A stretch of 64,000 bases of DNA from NCBI RefSeq assembly GCF_030408815.1, contig NZ_CP047355.1, positions 1,984,001 through 2,048,000 of the forward strand. Direction: 5' to 3'. Within the stretch, counting starts at the first letter, position 1, and every line of letters begins with the position of its first letter. This document shows positions 37,464-44,706 of the stretch, in pieces. The notes under the pieces are model-generated. The model made no database searches. It was given only the letters and a program-made list of their open reading frames with translations, and was not told the DNA's origin. The stretch is from Corynebacterium freiburgense (GTDB lineage Bacteria > Actinomycetota > Actinomycetes > Mycobacteriales > Mycobacteriaceae). The translations under genes were made by a program, and so were the position numbers.

Positions 37464-38444
37464 CTAGTGCACTTCGAGTCGTTCAATCGCTCGCACCCTT
37501 ACAGGTGCAGCCCTGGGGTTATCTTCAATTTCCGCTGCCGAGGCTTTTTCTGCACCTCGCGTAATCAAACGGAATTTCGGTGCCGTTCCTGGTAAATCCA
37601 TTGGCAAGCCAGGTGGTGTTTTAGAAGCCGTCATCTCCGCCAATTGCTTTTTCACAATCTTGTCTTCAAGAGATTGATAGCTCATAAACACGGCCCTACC
37701 GCCGATAGCCAAAGCTTCACCAATTACGGGAATCACTGCTGCCAGTGAATCCAATTCGCTATTCACTTCCACACGCAATGCCTGGAACGTTCGTTTTGCT
37801 GGATGCCCACCGGTACGCCGCGTAGCCGCCGGAATAGTGGCATACAAGAGTTCGACTAGCCGTGCCGAGTGCGTAAATGGTGCACGTTCACGTTCACGGA
37901 TAATTGCGGAAGCAATCTTCCCAGCAAAACGCTCATCACCATAGGTTTTCAATACATGCGCCAATTCACCATGAGAGTAGGTGTTTAACACATCTGCAGC
38001 GGTAATCCCGGTGGTCGGATCCATGCGCATATCCAATGGGGCATCAACTTTATATGCAAAACCACGATCAACCTGATCCAATTGCATTGAAGAAACACCA
38101 AGATCGAATAATGCGCCTGCTACGCCAGCGCGAGCGCGATCAAAAATCTCACCTTCGCCATGCGCAAGAACTTCGCCCAAACCATCGAATCTGGTGTGCA
38201 CACCAAGAAATCGATCACCGAAGCGTTCGAGGCGTTTACGGGCTCCAATTAGGGCCTTTGGATCCCTATCTAAGCCAATGACATATGCCTGTGGAAATAC
38301 GGTAAGAAAATGTTCAGTGTGGCCACCTGCACCGAGGGTGGCGTCGATAAGTACAGAACCTGGTTGGACACTCGGAGCGAGCAATTCCGTAACGCGTTGC
38401 TTGAGTACTGGAATGTGTCCGTGGTGTTCAATGTGGTTGTCCAT
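37464..38444 (-). CDS. rsmH: 16S rRNA (cytosine-1402-N4) methyltransferase
   Basis: 326 residues (also called MraW). The SAM-binding fold starts [20 protein letters not shown] and [20 protein letters not shown], followed by [38 protein letters not shown] and PLDMRMDP are RsmH-specific. [18 protein letters not shown] and [19 protein letters not shown] complete the family pattern. It methylates N4 of C1402 in the ribosomal P site. Start ATG 38444. The gene is separated from mraZ by 135 bp holding a very large hairpin. Confidence 0.96.
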   Translation of the reverse strand: MDNHIEHHGHIPVLKQRVTELLAPSVQPGSVLIDATLGAGGHTEHFLTVFPQAYVIGLDRDPKALIGARKRLERFGDRFLGVHTRFDGLGEVLAHGEGEIFDRARAGVAGALFDLGVSSMQLDQVDRGFAYKVDAPLDMRMDPTTGITAADVLNTYSHGELAHVLKTYGDERFAGKIASAIIRERERAPFTHSARLVELLYATIPAATRRTGGHPAKRTFQALRVEVNSELDSLAAVIPVIGEALAIGGRAVFMSYQSLEDKIVKKQLAEMTASKTPPGLPMDLPGTAPKFRLITRGAEKASAAEIEDNPRAAPVRVRAIERLEVH

Positions 38445-38485
38445 ATGGCCTGTCCCCCTCTCGGTGCCGGAAATTAGCTAATAGT

Positions 38486-38573
38486 GCAGAGTACGTATAG
38501 AGCCCTGCCCGCTGGATCTGGTATCGGGGAAGTACACCAGATCCAGCGGGCAGAGTCCTTACACGTACCCTGC
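38486..38573. repeat. Large inverted repeat between mraZ and rsmH
   Basis: A perfect 18-bp stem (arms 38505-38522 and 38536-38553, beginning CTGCCCGCTGGATCTGGT) with a 13-nt loop. The pairing continues imperfectly outwards to GCAGAGTACG (38486) and GTACCCTGC (38573), so the whole hairpin spans 88 nt. It begins 6 nt after the mraZ stop codon. No U-tract follows on the minus strand, so a simple intrinsic terminator is not obvious; attenuation, processing or mRNA stabilisation at the mraZ 3' end are alternatives. Confidence 0.85.
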
Positions 38574-38579
38574 GGTGAC

Positions 38580-39011
38580 TTAGAGTAAGCCACCCAAAAC
38601 GTCATCTTCAGCATCGGAGAAGGAATCTTCCGTCTCCGCCTGATATGCGGCCCAGGACTCTGCGTCCCAGATTTCGAGGAAGTCCACAGACCCAATAACC
38701 ACACATTCTTTGGTTAATCCTGCATATGCGCGGTGAGCTGCAGATAAGGTGATTCGCCCATGCCCATCGGGCCGCTGCTCATCCGCACTCGCAGCGAGAT
38801 TACGGATAAAGGCGCGCGCCTTAGGGTTGGTACGTGAGACAGCCGCTGCCTTACGTGCACGTGCCGCAAACTCTTCGCGGGGGTACACAGCAAGAGAGTG
38901 ATCTTGCCCTTTGGTCACCATAAGACCGCCTGCCAATTCCTCACGAAATTTCGCGGGAAGTGTAAGTCGGCCCTTATCGTCAAGCTTTGGAGTGTAGGTA
39001 CCAAGGAACAT
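38580..39011 (-). CDS. mraZ: Transcriptional regulator MraZ
   Basis: Start set at ATG 39011: GAGGAAGG precedes it by about 10 nt and the product (143 aa) begins [20 protein letters not shown], the canonical MraZ N-terminus. A TTG at 39035 would add eight residues covering the ribosome-binding site. The protein has two AbrB-like swapped-hairpin repeats: [16 protein letters not shown] near residue 11 and [18 protein letters not shown] near residue 83. MraZ forms octameric rings that bind repeated G-rich boxes upstream of its own operon; such boxes are present here. The last ~20 residues are acidic. Confidence 0.95.
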   Translation of the reverse strand: MFLGTYTPKLDDKGRLTLPAKFREELAGGLMVTKGQDHSLAVYPREEFAARARKAAAVSRTNPKARAFIRNLAASADEQRPDGHGRITLSAAHRAYAGLTKECVVIGSVDFLEIWDAESWAAYQAETEDSFSDAEDDVLGGLL

Positions 39012-39049
39012 CCGTGGCCCACCTTCCTCAGTCAAGACGATCCAACCTC

Positions 39050-39066
39050 ACGGAGAGAAACTCCGT
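39050..39066 (-). promoter_or_regulatory. Small hairpin in the mraZ leader
   Basis: ACGGAG/CTCCGT with a 5-nt loop lies between the MraZ boxes and the mraZ ribosome-binding site. It could influence leader folding. The remaining 39130-39326 interval holds scattered GTGGGG motifs on the plus strand but no supported gene. Confidence 0.35.
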
Positions 39067-39070
39067 TGTG

Positions 39071-39129
39071 CCCCACACTACCCCACTTTGCCCCACTTTT
39101 AACACCCCAAAACCCCCACAAAGCCCCAC
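39071..39129 (-). promoter_or_regulatory. Phased MraZ-type operator array upstream of mraZ
   Basis: On the minus strand the hexamer GTGGGG occurs at 39071-39076, 39081-39086, 39091-39096, 39114-39119 and 39124-39129, i.e. with 10, 10, 23 and 10 bp spacing. Four of the five are flanked by A/T triplets (for example AAAGTGGGGC). Ten-bp direct repeats of TGGG- or AAAGTG-type boxes are the known MraZ recognition pattern in E. coli and mollicutes. The same hexamer also appears on the plus strand near 39168 and 39271, and a related TGTGGG follows the latter by 10 bp. Confidence 0.8.
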
Positions 39130-39326
39130 TTTCTTTTATTTTTGCTGGTCAGAGCATATGAAACTTAGTGGGGCAACTATGAAAAATATAGGAAAATTGC
39201 CCCTAACATACGTCACATTAACCACATAAGACACTTTGTGTACCGCATTTTTAGGTAGTGCATGAATAAATGTGGGGCAATGTGGGTGATTACTGGGAAA
39301 ACTGGGAACCCCCTAAAAGCACAAAA

Positions 39327-39352
39327 CCCGCCTTGTTAATACACAAGGCGGG
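39327..39352 (-). terminator. Intrinsic terminator after the DUF3040 gene
   Basis: A perfect 10-bp stem CCCGCCTTGT/ACAAGGCGGG, followed on the minus strand by TTTTGTGC, 12 nt after the stop codon. Confidence 0.85.
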
Positions 39353-39364
39353 AATAGAAAAATA

Positions 39365-39742
39365 TTAATTTCTGGGGTCATCAAATCTACGACGGAAATT
39401 CTCCTCCATTCGCGAACCCAATGCGCCAGACTTTAGCTTTACGGGTTTAGCGGCTACACGCGGTCCACCCCCACCACCACGCAGCATCCAGACACCAGCG
39501 CCAAACATGACTAAAAAGCCAACCACACTCAGTGCTGTAAACCATAGGTTTTGTTGGCTTAACGCCACCCCACCCACCAACATCACCAAACCTACAACCG
39601 TGATGGCAAGGCCTCGTAATGTAATCCCTGATTGCGGCTCTGGCGTGTGACCTGCAACGACAGCGCCAAATGCGGGATCGTCGGCAAGCAATGATTGCTC
39701 GATCTCCCGAAGCATCCTTTGCTCCTGCTCAGAAAGCGACAC
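39365..39742 (-). CDS. DUF3040 small membrane protein
   Basis: Start set at GTG 39742: GGAGG lies 4 nt upstream and the product then begins with the conserved SLSEQEQRMLREIEQSLLAD motif of DUF3040; the frame from 39778 adds 12 residues without homology. The 125-residue protein has two membrane helices (LAITVVGLVMLVGGVALS and FTALSVVGFLVMFGAGVW), then a Gly-rich and basic C-terminus. DUF3040 proteins are actinobacterial and of unknown function. The location next to mraZ matches Rv2169c in M. tuberculosis. Confidence 0.9.
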   Translation of the reverse strand: MSLSEQEQRMLREIEQSLLADDPAFGAVVAGHTPEPQSGITLRGLAITVVGLVMLVGGVALSQQNLWFTALSVVGFLVMFGAGVWMLRGGGGGPRVAAKPVKLKSGALGSRMEENFRRRFDDPRN

Positions 39743-39822
39743 GGTTCCTCCACTGTGCTGGCCTGCTCTATGTACCATTTAACGCCAAGCGTAGCCGGAA
39801 AGTTCCCGGCTAGTGTGTATCG

Positions 39823-40218
39823 CTACGCTACCTGCGGCAATCTGGTATCAACTTCTTCAATAAAGCCAGCAACCTTGTCGAGAAAAATGGTCACATCGGC
39901 CGCAGATTTTCCACATGGAAGCCCTGCGATAGCGCGGGCTCGAATTGATGACCAATCGCCGAATTCAGCTGCCTGCCGAGCACCCGCGGCGTCGAGACGC
40001 TGCAATCGCTCCCAAGCGCCACCACGGCGTCGTGGAGCCCCACAAAGGCGCGCGCCTGCGGCACGTAATGCAGCTTGATACCCAGCATCGATTGCAAGCA
40101 ATTCATCCCCCGCAAGGAGGTAATTCCGAGCCTGTTTAAGTAACCCATATGCCCGGGATAGGAAATCCTCACGTGGAGTATTCGCTCGAAAGAATGTCGC
40201 GGAAACAACGCTTGACAT
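39823..40218 (-). CDS. SAV_6107-type HEPN domain protein
   Basis: 131 residues, nearly all helical. DFLSRAYGLLKQARNYLLAG followed by AIDAGYQAALRAAGARLCG is the HEPN-like four-helix fold of the SAV_6107 family found in actinobacteria; GAWERLQRLDAAGARQAAEF and a C-terminal VDTRLPQVA close the domain. HEPN proteins may be nucleases or nucleotide-binding partners, but the usual R-x4-6-H RNase motif is not evident, so activity is not claimed. Start ATG 40218. A LexA-type box lies about 60 bp upstream, between this gene and the divergent GNAT gene. Confidence 0.82.
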   Translation of the reverse strand: MSSVVSATFFRANTPREDFLSRAYGLLKQARNYLLAGDELLAIDAGYQAALRAAGARLCGAPRRRGGAWERLQRLDAAGARQAAEFGDWSSIRARAIAGLPCGKSAADVTIFLDKVAGFIEEVDTRLPQVA

Positions 40219-40279
40219 GGGATAACTCCTACAGTTGCGAACTTACATCCGAAACTCTATCTACCCCCTCGAACAGCGT

Positions 40280-40295
40280 GTGAACAAATGTTCGA
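40280..40295. promoter_or_regulatory. LexA (SOS) box-like palindrome
   Basis: The 16-mer GTGAACAAATGTTCGA matches the corynebacterial/mycobacterial SOS consensus TCGAACANNTGTTCGA at 12 of the 14 defined positions; the right half is perfect. A further upstream half site CTCGAACA (40268-40275) is also present. It lies between the divergent HEPN and GNAT genes and overlaps the first possible GNAT start codon. Confidence 0.6.
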
Positions 40296-40308
40296 GCAAG
40301 CTTTCCTT

Positions 40309-40890
40309 ATGCTAGACCATGTGAGTGTTTCTTTGCGTCACCTCAGTAACCCTGAATTTGTGCATCATGCTGGTCAATTTGTGGATATATATGTACAAGC
40401 CATGTGTTATCACCCTGGGATACGGCACACCCGAATCAATGCATGGCAACAACTCACTCGCAACGCTGGCTTTACCGCCATATGCGCATTAGAAGACCGG
40501 AAACCAGTAGGCATTGCATTCGGATATATAGGCAATAAACACCACTGGTGGTATCAACAAATTCAGCACGGCCTATTACGTTCCGGGAAATATGGACCAG
40601 AAGCAAAGAAAATCCTGCGCCATTATTTTGAAATCGCAGAAGTGCATGTGCTTCCCAGCCGACAAGGACGCGGAATTGGACGCGCCCTTGTCCATGCGCT
40701 AGCCCGCCATGCGGAATCAAACTATGCCTTGCTTTCCACACCAGAAGTGGACAATGAAAACAATGCCGCATTTGGGCTCTACCGCAGCCTCGGGTTTAAA
40801 GACCTCCTGCGAAACTTCTATTTTTCTGGCGATGATCGCCCGTTTGCAGTGCTCTGGGCCCCTCTACCCTTGGAAAACACTAGCGGATAA
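40309..40890 (+). CDS. GNAT family N-acetyltransferase
   Basis: About 193 residues from ATG 40309. An earlier ATG at 40288 lies inside the LexA-like box and would add seven residues. The acetyl-CoA-binding strand-loop-helix is LPSRQGRGIGRALVHALARH, with the classic Q/RxxGxG motif, and later motifs ALLSTPEVDNENNAAFGLYR and SLGFKDLLRNFYF are the usual GNAT B region. Substrate unknown. Position corresponds to Rv2170 of M. tuberculosis, a lysine acetyltransferase, which is only a hint. Convergent with metF, overlapping it by 11 bp. Confidence 0.88.
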   Translation: MLDHVSVSLRHLSNPEFVHHAGQFVDIYVQAMCYHPGIRHTRINAWQQLTRNAGFTAICALEDRKPVGIAFGYIGNKHHWWYQQIQHGLLRSGKYGPEAKKILRHYFEIAEVHVLPSRQGRGIGRALVHALARHAESNYALLSTPEVDNENNAAFGLYRSLGFKDLLRNFYFSGDDRPFAVLWAPLPLENTSG

Positions 40891-41833
40891 TATCCATATC
40901 GGCGGCGGGGGCCATACCCAAATTATGCAGCACTTCCTGAGTAGCTCGAACCAGGTTAAGGGTCATAAAGTGCAAATCTGGAGCGCCTTCCGCAATTAAA
41001 CGCTCCGCCATTTCCGTAGTCACTTCAATGCCAACCTCCCGAATGGCTTCTTTATTGGCTACCTCATCCCCGGCAGCAGCTTTTATAAAACGTTGCTCAA
41101 GCTTTGGCGGCAATGCTGAACCAGAAAGCTCCATTTGGCGGCGAACAGAACGCAAACTCGTAATTGGCATAAGCCCCGGAATAATTGGCTTCGTACCGTG
41201 CTCTGGATCTACCGCAAGCCGATCACGGAGCCGGAGATAATGCTCGACATCAAAAAACATTTGTGTAATGGAATACTGCGCCCCGGCGCGAAGTTTCTGC
41301 AAGGTATAGTACGTGTCCTGTTCAAGTGACCCGGCCCGATAGTGCCCTTCCGGAAATGAGGCAATGCCGATTTCAAAATGGCTGCACTCCGGCAGGCTTT
41401 GCACTAGATCAATAAGTTCGCTGGCATAGCTAAGACCATTTTCAGTTGGGATCCAATCACCCAGTGGGTCTCCCGGTGGGTCTCCCCGTAATGCTAGAAG
41501 GTTAGAAAGTCCAAGTGCAGCGTATTCCTTAAGAATCTCTTCAAGTTCGGCTTTGGTGTGGTCCACCAACGTCAAGTGCACCAGGGTTGTTAATGGTTGG
41601 CCGGCCAAACGACGGGCTATACGGGCGGTACGTTGACGAGTACTACCACCAGCACCATAGGTTACGGAAACAAAGGAAGCGCCTAGATCGTGGAAGGTTT
41701 TAGCGGCGTTTTTAAGGCGGGTTTCGGCGGCGTCGTCACGTGGGGGCATAAATTCCACAGAAAATGGAACCCGGCCGGGAGTGGGGCGTTTCAGGGCGTC
41801 GGTAATAGAAAGCTGGTAATTCGTTGCGGTCAT
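40880..41833 (-). CDS. metF: Methylenetetrahydrofolate reductase
   Basis: 317 residues, a TIM-barrel flavoprotein reducing 5,10-methylene-THF to 5-methyl-THF for methionine synthesis. Motifs: FSVEFMPPRDDAAE with the catalytic Glu near residue 27, VSVTYGAGGSTRQRT, LLALRGDPPGDP (folate/FAD loop), IGIASFPEGHYRAGS and ITQMFFDVEHYLRLRD. The C-terminus ends after HFMTLNLVRATQEVLHNLG. Length and motifs are normal. It is divergent from the prenyl diphosphate synthase gene with only 58 bp between starts. Confidence 0.96.
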   Translation of the reverse strand: MTATNYQLSITDALKRPTPGRVPFSVEFMPPRDDAAETRLKNAAKTFHDLGASFVSVTYGAGGSTRQRTARIARRLAGQPLTTLVHLTLVDHTKAELEEILKEYAALGLSNLLALRGDPPGDPLGDWIPTENGLSYASELIDLVQSLPECSHFEIGIASFPEGHYRAGSLEQDTYYTLQKLRAGAQYSITQMFFDVEHYLRLRDRLAVDPEHGTKPIIPGLMPITSLRSVRRQMELSGSALPPKLEQRFIKAAAGDEVANKEAIREVGIEVTTEMAERLIAEGAPDLHFMTLNLVRATQEVLHNLGMAPAADMDIIR

Positions 41834-41891
41834 GCCTGCGTATCTTATTCTGATATCAGCCCTGCCCCAACGAAGAGGACGGTTTCTCCTG

Positions 41892-42929
41892 ATGGAAATT
41901 CAGCAAGTGCCAAAGATTGTCGATGAAATTCTCTTGGACTACTTGGAAAGTCGTCGCGCGGAAATCAGTGATATTGATCCCGCAACGGCCCTGGCATTTG
42001 AACTTTTATACGAATTTATTCAAGGTGGAAAACGGGTCCGCCCAATGTTCGCTTGGGCTGGTTTTGTCAGCGGTACTAGCAATGAAGACCCCCAGGCGGT
42101 CCTGCGAGCAATTAGTGCCCTGGAATTTATCCAAGCCTGTGCCCTCATCCATGACGACATTATTGATTCTTCGGAGACACGCCGCGGCAAACCCACCGTG
42201 CACCGCGCCGTGGAAACGCATCACCGCAAGCAGGGTTGGAACGGAGACGCAGCGCACTATGGAAAAGCAGTGGCCACGCTTATTGGTGACCTTGCGCTCA
42301 CTTGGGCCGACGATATGATTACCTCGGCAGGGCTTTCCGACGCCGCCCTACAACGCGCACTTATCCCCTGGCGAGCCATGCGCACCGAAGTCATTGCTGG
42401 CCAAATACTTGACATTACGGTTGAAGCCTCCGGCGATGAGCGAGTAGAAGAGGCTGAGAAAATTAATCTTTATAAAACCGCGGCCTACACTATTACCCGC
42501 CCGCTACAGCTAGGCGCAGCCATTGCCAACGCCTCCTTAGAACCTTTTATTACCTATGGGCAGTCCATTGGGGTTGCCTACCAGCTTCGCGACGATATGC
42601 TCGGCGTATTCGGCAACCCTGCTATTACCGGCAAACCCGCTGGTGATGATTTACGCGAAGGCAAACGCACCGTACTCCTAGCCACCGCACTCAAGCTTCT
42701 CGACGCCTCCGACCCCGCCGCTGCCGCAACCCTCCGCGCTGGCATTGGCACCCCCAATATCGAAGGACTCGCTGACATTATCCAAGCAAGCGGAGCCGTA
42801 GAGCACGTGGAAAATCTCATTCAAGAATTGACGGAGAAGGGACTGGCAGCACTCAATGACAACCTCCCAAATGAAGTCCGTGAAACCCTCCAAACCCTCG
42901 CAAAAACCGCCACTGCGCGCCATGCGTAA
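41892..42929 (+). CDS. idsA: Trans-polyprenyl diphosphate synthase (GGPP synthase type)
   Basis: Start set at ATG 41892 (345 aa); the frame opens at 41832 but the first 20 residues are not family-like. It condenses isopentenyl diphosphate units onto allylic primers. IQGGKRVRPMFAWAG opens the core; first Asp-rich motif LIHDDIIDSSETRRGKPTVH near residue 95; GDLALTWADDM; second Asp-rich motif YQLRDDMLGVFGN near residue 236; EGKRTVLLATAL downstream. The product chain length cannot be fixed by eye; position beside mptA matches corynebacterial idsA and Rv2173. It overlaps mptA by 8 bp. Confidence 0.92.
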   Translation: MEIQQVPKIVDEILLDYLESRRAEISDIDPATALAFELLYEFIQGGKRVRPMFAWAGFVSGTSNEDPQAVLRAISALEFIQACALIHDDIIDSSETRRGKPTVHRAVETHHRKQGWNGDAAHYGKAVATLIGDLALTWADDMITSAGLSDAALQRALIPWRAMRTEVIAGQILDITVEASGDERVEEAEKINLYKTAAYTITRPLQLGAAIANASLEPFITYGQSIGVAYQLRDDMLGVFGNPAITGKPAGDDLREGKRTVLLATALKLLDASDPAAAATLRAGIGTPNIEGLADIIQASGAVEHVENLIQELTEKGLAALNDNLPNEVRETLQTLAKTATARHA

Positions 42930-44328
42930 CCCCATTTACCTGGGTTTACTGGGGGCGATCCTACTTACTATCGCCTCATTTGGTGGCGGAGCAACCCGAA
43001 ATCGAGGTGGTGTCCTCGACGCCCTAGGCTGGTCATTTTTATCCTTTGGGCACGGTGCCGGGTTTTCCAATGTCACCTTCTGGTTCGGCCTAATGATCTT
43101 TGTCGCAGCATGGGTGCTTTTAGGCCGACAGCGCCAACATACCCTTACAGCCCTGCGCTGGTGGCTCCCGCCCTTTGCACTGGCTGCACCGATCCTTTCC
43201 CGGGACGTCTACTCCTACCTTATGCAGGGCGCAATGATGCGCGATGGATTCGACCCCTACACCCAAGGTGCCGCAGTAAATCCAGGGCCCTTTTTGCTAG
43301 AAGTCAGCCACGACTGGCGCAATACCACAACCCCATATGGGCCACTGCACCTATGGCTTGGAGAAGGAATCACCCGCCTAATCGGCGATAATGTGACCCT
43401 TGGTGTGCTGTGCTACAAACTGGTATCTTTTGCTGGCTTTGGCATGATTATTTGGGCTGTACCCCGAATTGCCACCGCACTTGGCGGCGACCCAAACCTG
43501 GCACTATGGCTTGGTGTAGCAAACCCCGTAATGACACTTCACCTTATCGGCGGTATGCACAATGAATCCATTATGGTTGGGCTCGTGTGCGTAGGCATTG
43601 TATTTGCACTACAACGCCGCTTTATCCGCGCCGTAATCTTGGTTTCACTCTCCGTCTCCCTGAAAGCAACCGCGGTATTCGCCTTACCGTTTATGGTGTG
43701 GATGGCCACCAGAGCACTAGAAAAACCAGAACATACGCGGATCCAGCGAATACTAAGATTCGTATTTTCTGGGGCGTGGATGACACTCCTTTCAGTTGGA
43801 GTAGTGGCCCTAGTCACCTGGACCTCCGGATCCTCCTGGGGTTGGGTCACGCAGATTTCTGGCAACTCCAAAGTAATTAACCCGTTGGCGTTCCCTTCCC
43901 TGCTCTCCGGGCTGGTAACCCCCGCCGCTTCACTAGTAAATGAAGAGTTTTCCTATAACGCGTTTTTAACTACCACTCGAACGGTTTCCCAAATACTTAT
44001 GTTGCTTGGGCTAGTGACCGTATGGTGGTTATTTCGCCACACCGATAAACATGCCATTATGGGCATTGCCGCAGCATATGCAGTGGCAGTGGTATTTAAT
44101 GCAGTCACATTACCGTGGTACTACACCAGTCTTATCTGTCTTATTGGCACGTTTAGACCAAATGAACACATTATTCGCTGGTCCACCGGCCTTTCTATGC
44201 TTATCGCAGTTTCCTTTACTGGCAGCGGCAACCACCAGCTGTATAACGTACTTTGGATGGGAATTGTGGCTGCCGCAGCCTGGTACTCCGTTCGATGGAT
44301 CGAACAAGGAACATTGGATAAAACGTAA
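42922..44328 (+). CDS. mptA: Alpha-1,6-mannosyltransferase MptA (polyprenyl-phosphomannose-dependent)
   Basis: Start at ATG 42922 is preferred (468 aa): it overlaps the idsA stop by 8 bp and leads straight into the first helix. An ATG at 42856 gives a basic 22-residue extension and is possible. Membrane GT-C fold with about 12-13 helices. Family stretches: FGGGATRNRGGVLDALG, APILSRDVYSYLMQGAMMRD with the catalytic Asp (SRDVYSY), GFDPYTQGA, PYGPLHLW and LHLIGGMHNESIMVG. MptA/MptB enzymes extend the lipomannan alpha-1,6 backbone outside the membrane using decaprenyl-phosphomannose. Synteny with idsA and pknL points to MptA rather than MptB. Confidence 0.9.
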   Translation: MRNPIYLGLLGAILLTIASFGGGATRNRGGVLDALGWSFLSFGHGAGFSNVTFWFGLMIFVAAWVLLGRQRQHTLTALRWWLPPFALAAPILSRDVYSYLMQGAMMRDGFDPYTQGAAVNPGPFLLEVSHDWRNTTTPYGPLHLWLGEGITRLIGDNVTLGVLCYKLVSFAGFGMIIWAVPRIATALGGDPNLALWLGVANPVMTLHLIGGMHNESIMVGLVCVGIVFALQRRFIRAVILVSLSVSLKATAVFALPFMVWMATRALEKPEHTRIQRILRFVFSGAWMTLLSVGVVALVTWTSGSSWGWVTQISGNSKVINPLAFPSLLSGLVTPAASLVNEEFSYNAFLTTTRTVSQILMLLGLVTVWWLFRHTDKHAIMGIAAAYAVAVVFNAVTLPWYYTSLICLIGTFRPNEHIIRWSTGLSMLIAVSFTGSGNHQLYNVLWMGIVAAAAWYSVRWIEQGTLDKT

Positions 44329-44337
44329 TTGCTACTT

Positions 44338-44706
44338 TTAGAATGCCATTGCTTGAGTGCGGCGCATGACTTCCCGCGCTAAATGGCCGTGAAGCGCATC
44401 AATTGGCCGCCCTGGTAGGGAATCATCTTCCGTAAATAAGTAGGTTAAAATTTCTTCGTCTTGAAACCCGCCATCAGAGAGCAGGGCAATGACTCCAGGC
44501 ACGAACTTCAATAATTCACCATGATCATTGAAGTAAGCTGCCGGAATCAGTTTTACGCCATCACGGAGAACAGGAATGATTTGGTGATCATTGATCAAGT
44601 GAAAAACCCGTGTGACAACTACCCCCATTTGCTCGGCGGCTTCTGGGACGGTGATTACGGGTTCATCAGCGGGTAGGACCTTGTGCATCGCAGGAATGGA
44701 ACTCAC
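44338..44706 (-). CDS. Rv2175c-like winged-helix DNA-binding protein
   Basis: 122 residues from GTG 44706 (ATG 44688 is an alternative). The N-terminal helix-turn-helix is VITVPEAAEQMGVVVTRVFH; then DHQIIPVLRDGVKLIPAAYF, the KFVPGVIALLSDGGFQDEEI stretch and LHGHLAREVMRRTQAMAF at the end. This pattern is that of Rv2175c, a DNA-binding protein that in M. tuberculosis is phosphorylated by PknL from the neighbouring divergent gene. The short Thr/Ser-containing N-terminus could be the target here, by inference. The gap to pknL is 81 bp. Confidence 0.85.
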   Translation of the reverse strand: MSSIPAMHKVLPADEPVITVPEAAEQMGVVVTRVFHLINDHQIIPVLRDGVKLIPAAYFNDHGELLKFVPGVIALLSDGGFQDEEILTYLFTEDDSLPGRPIDALHGHLAREVMRRTQAMAF

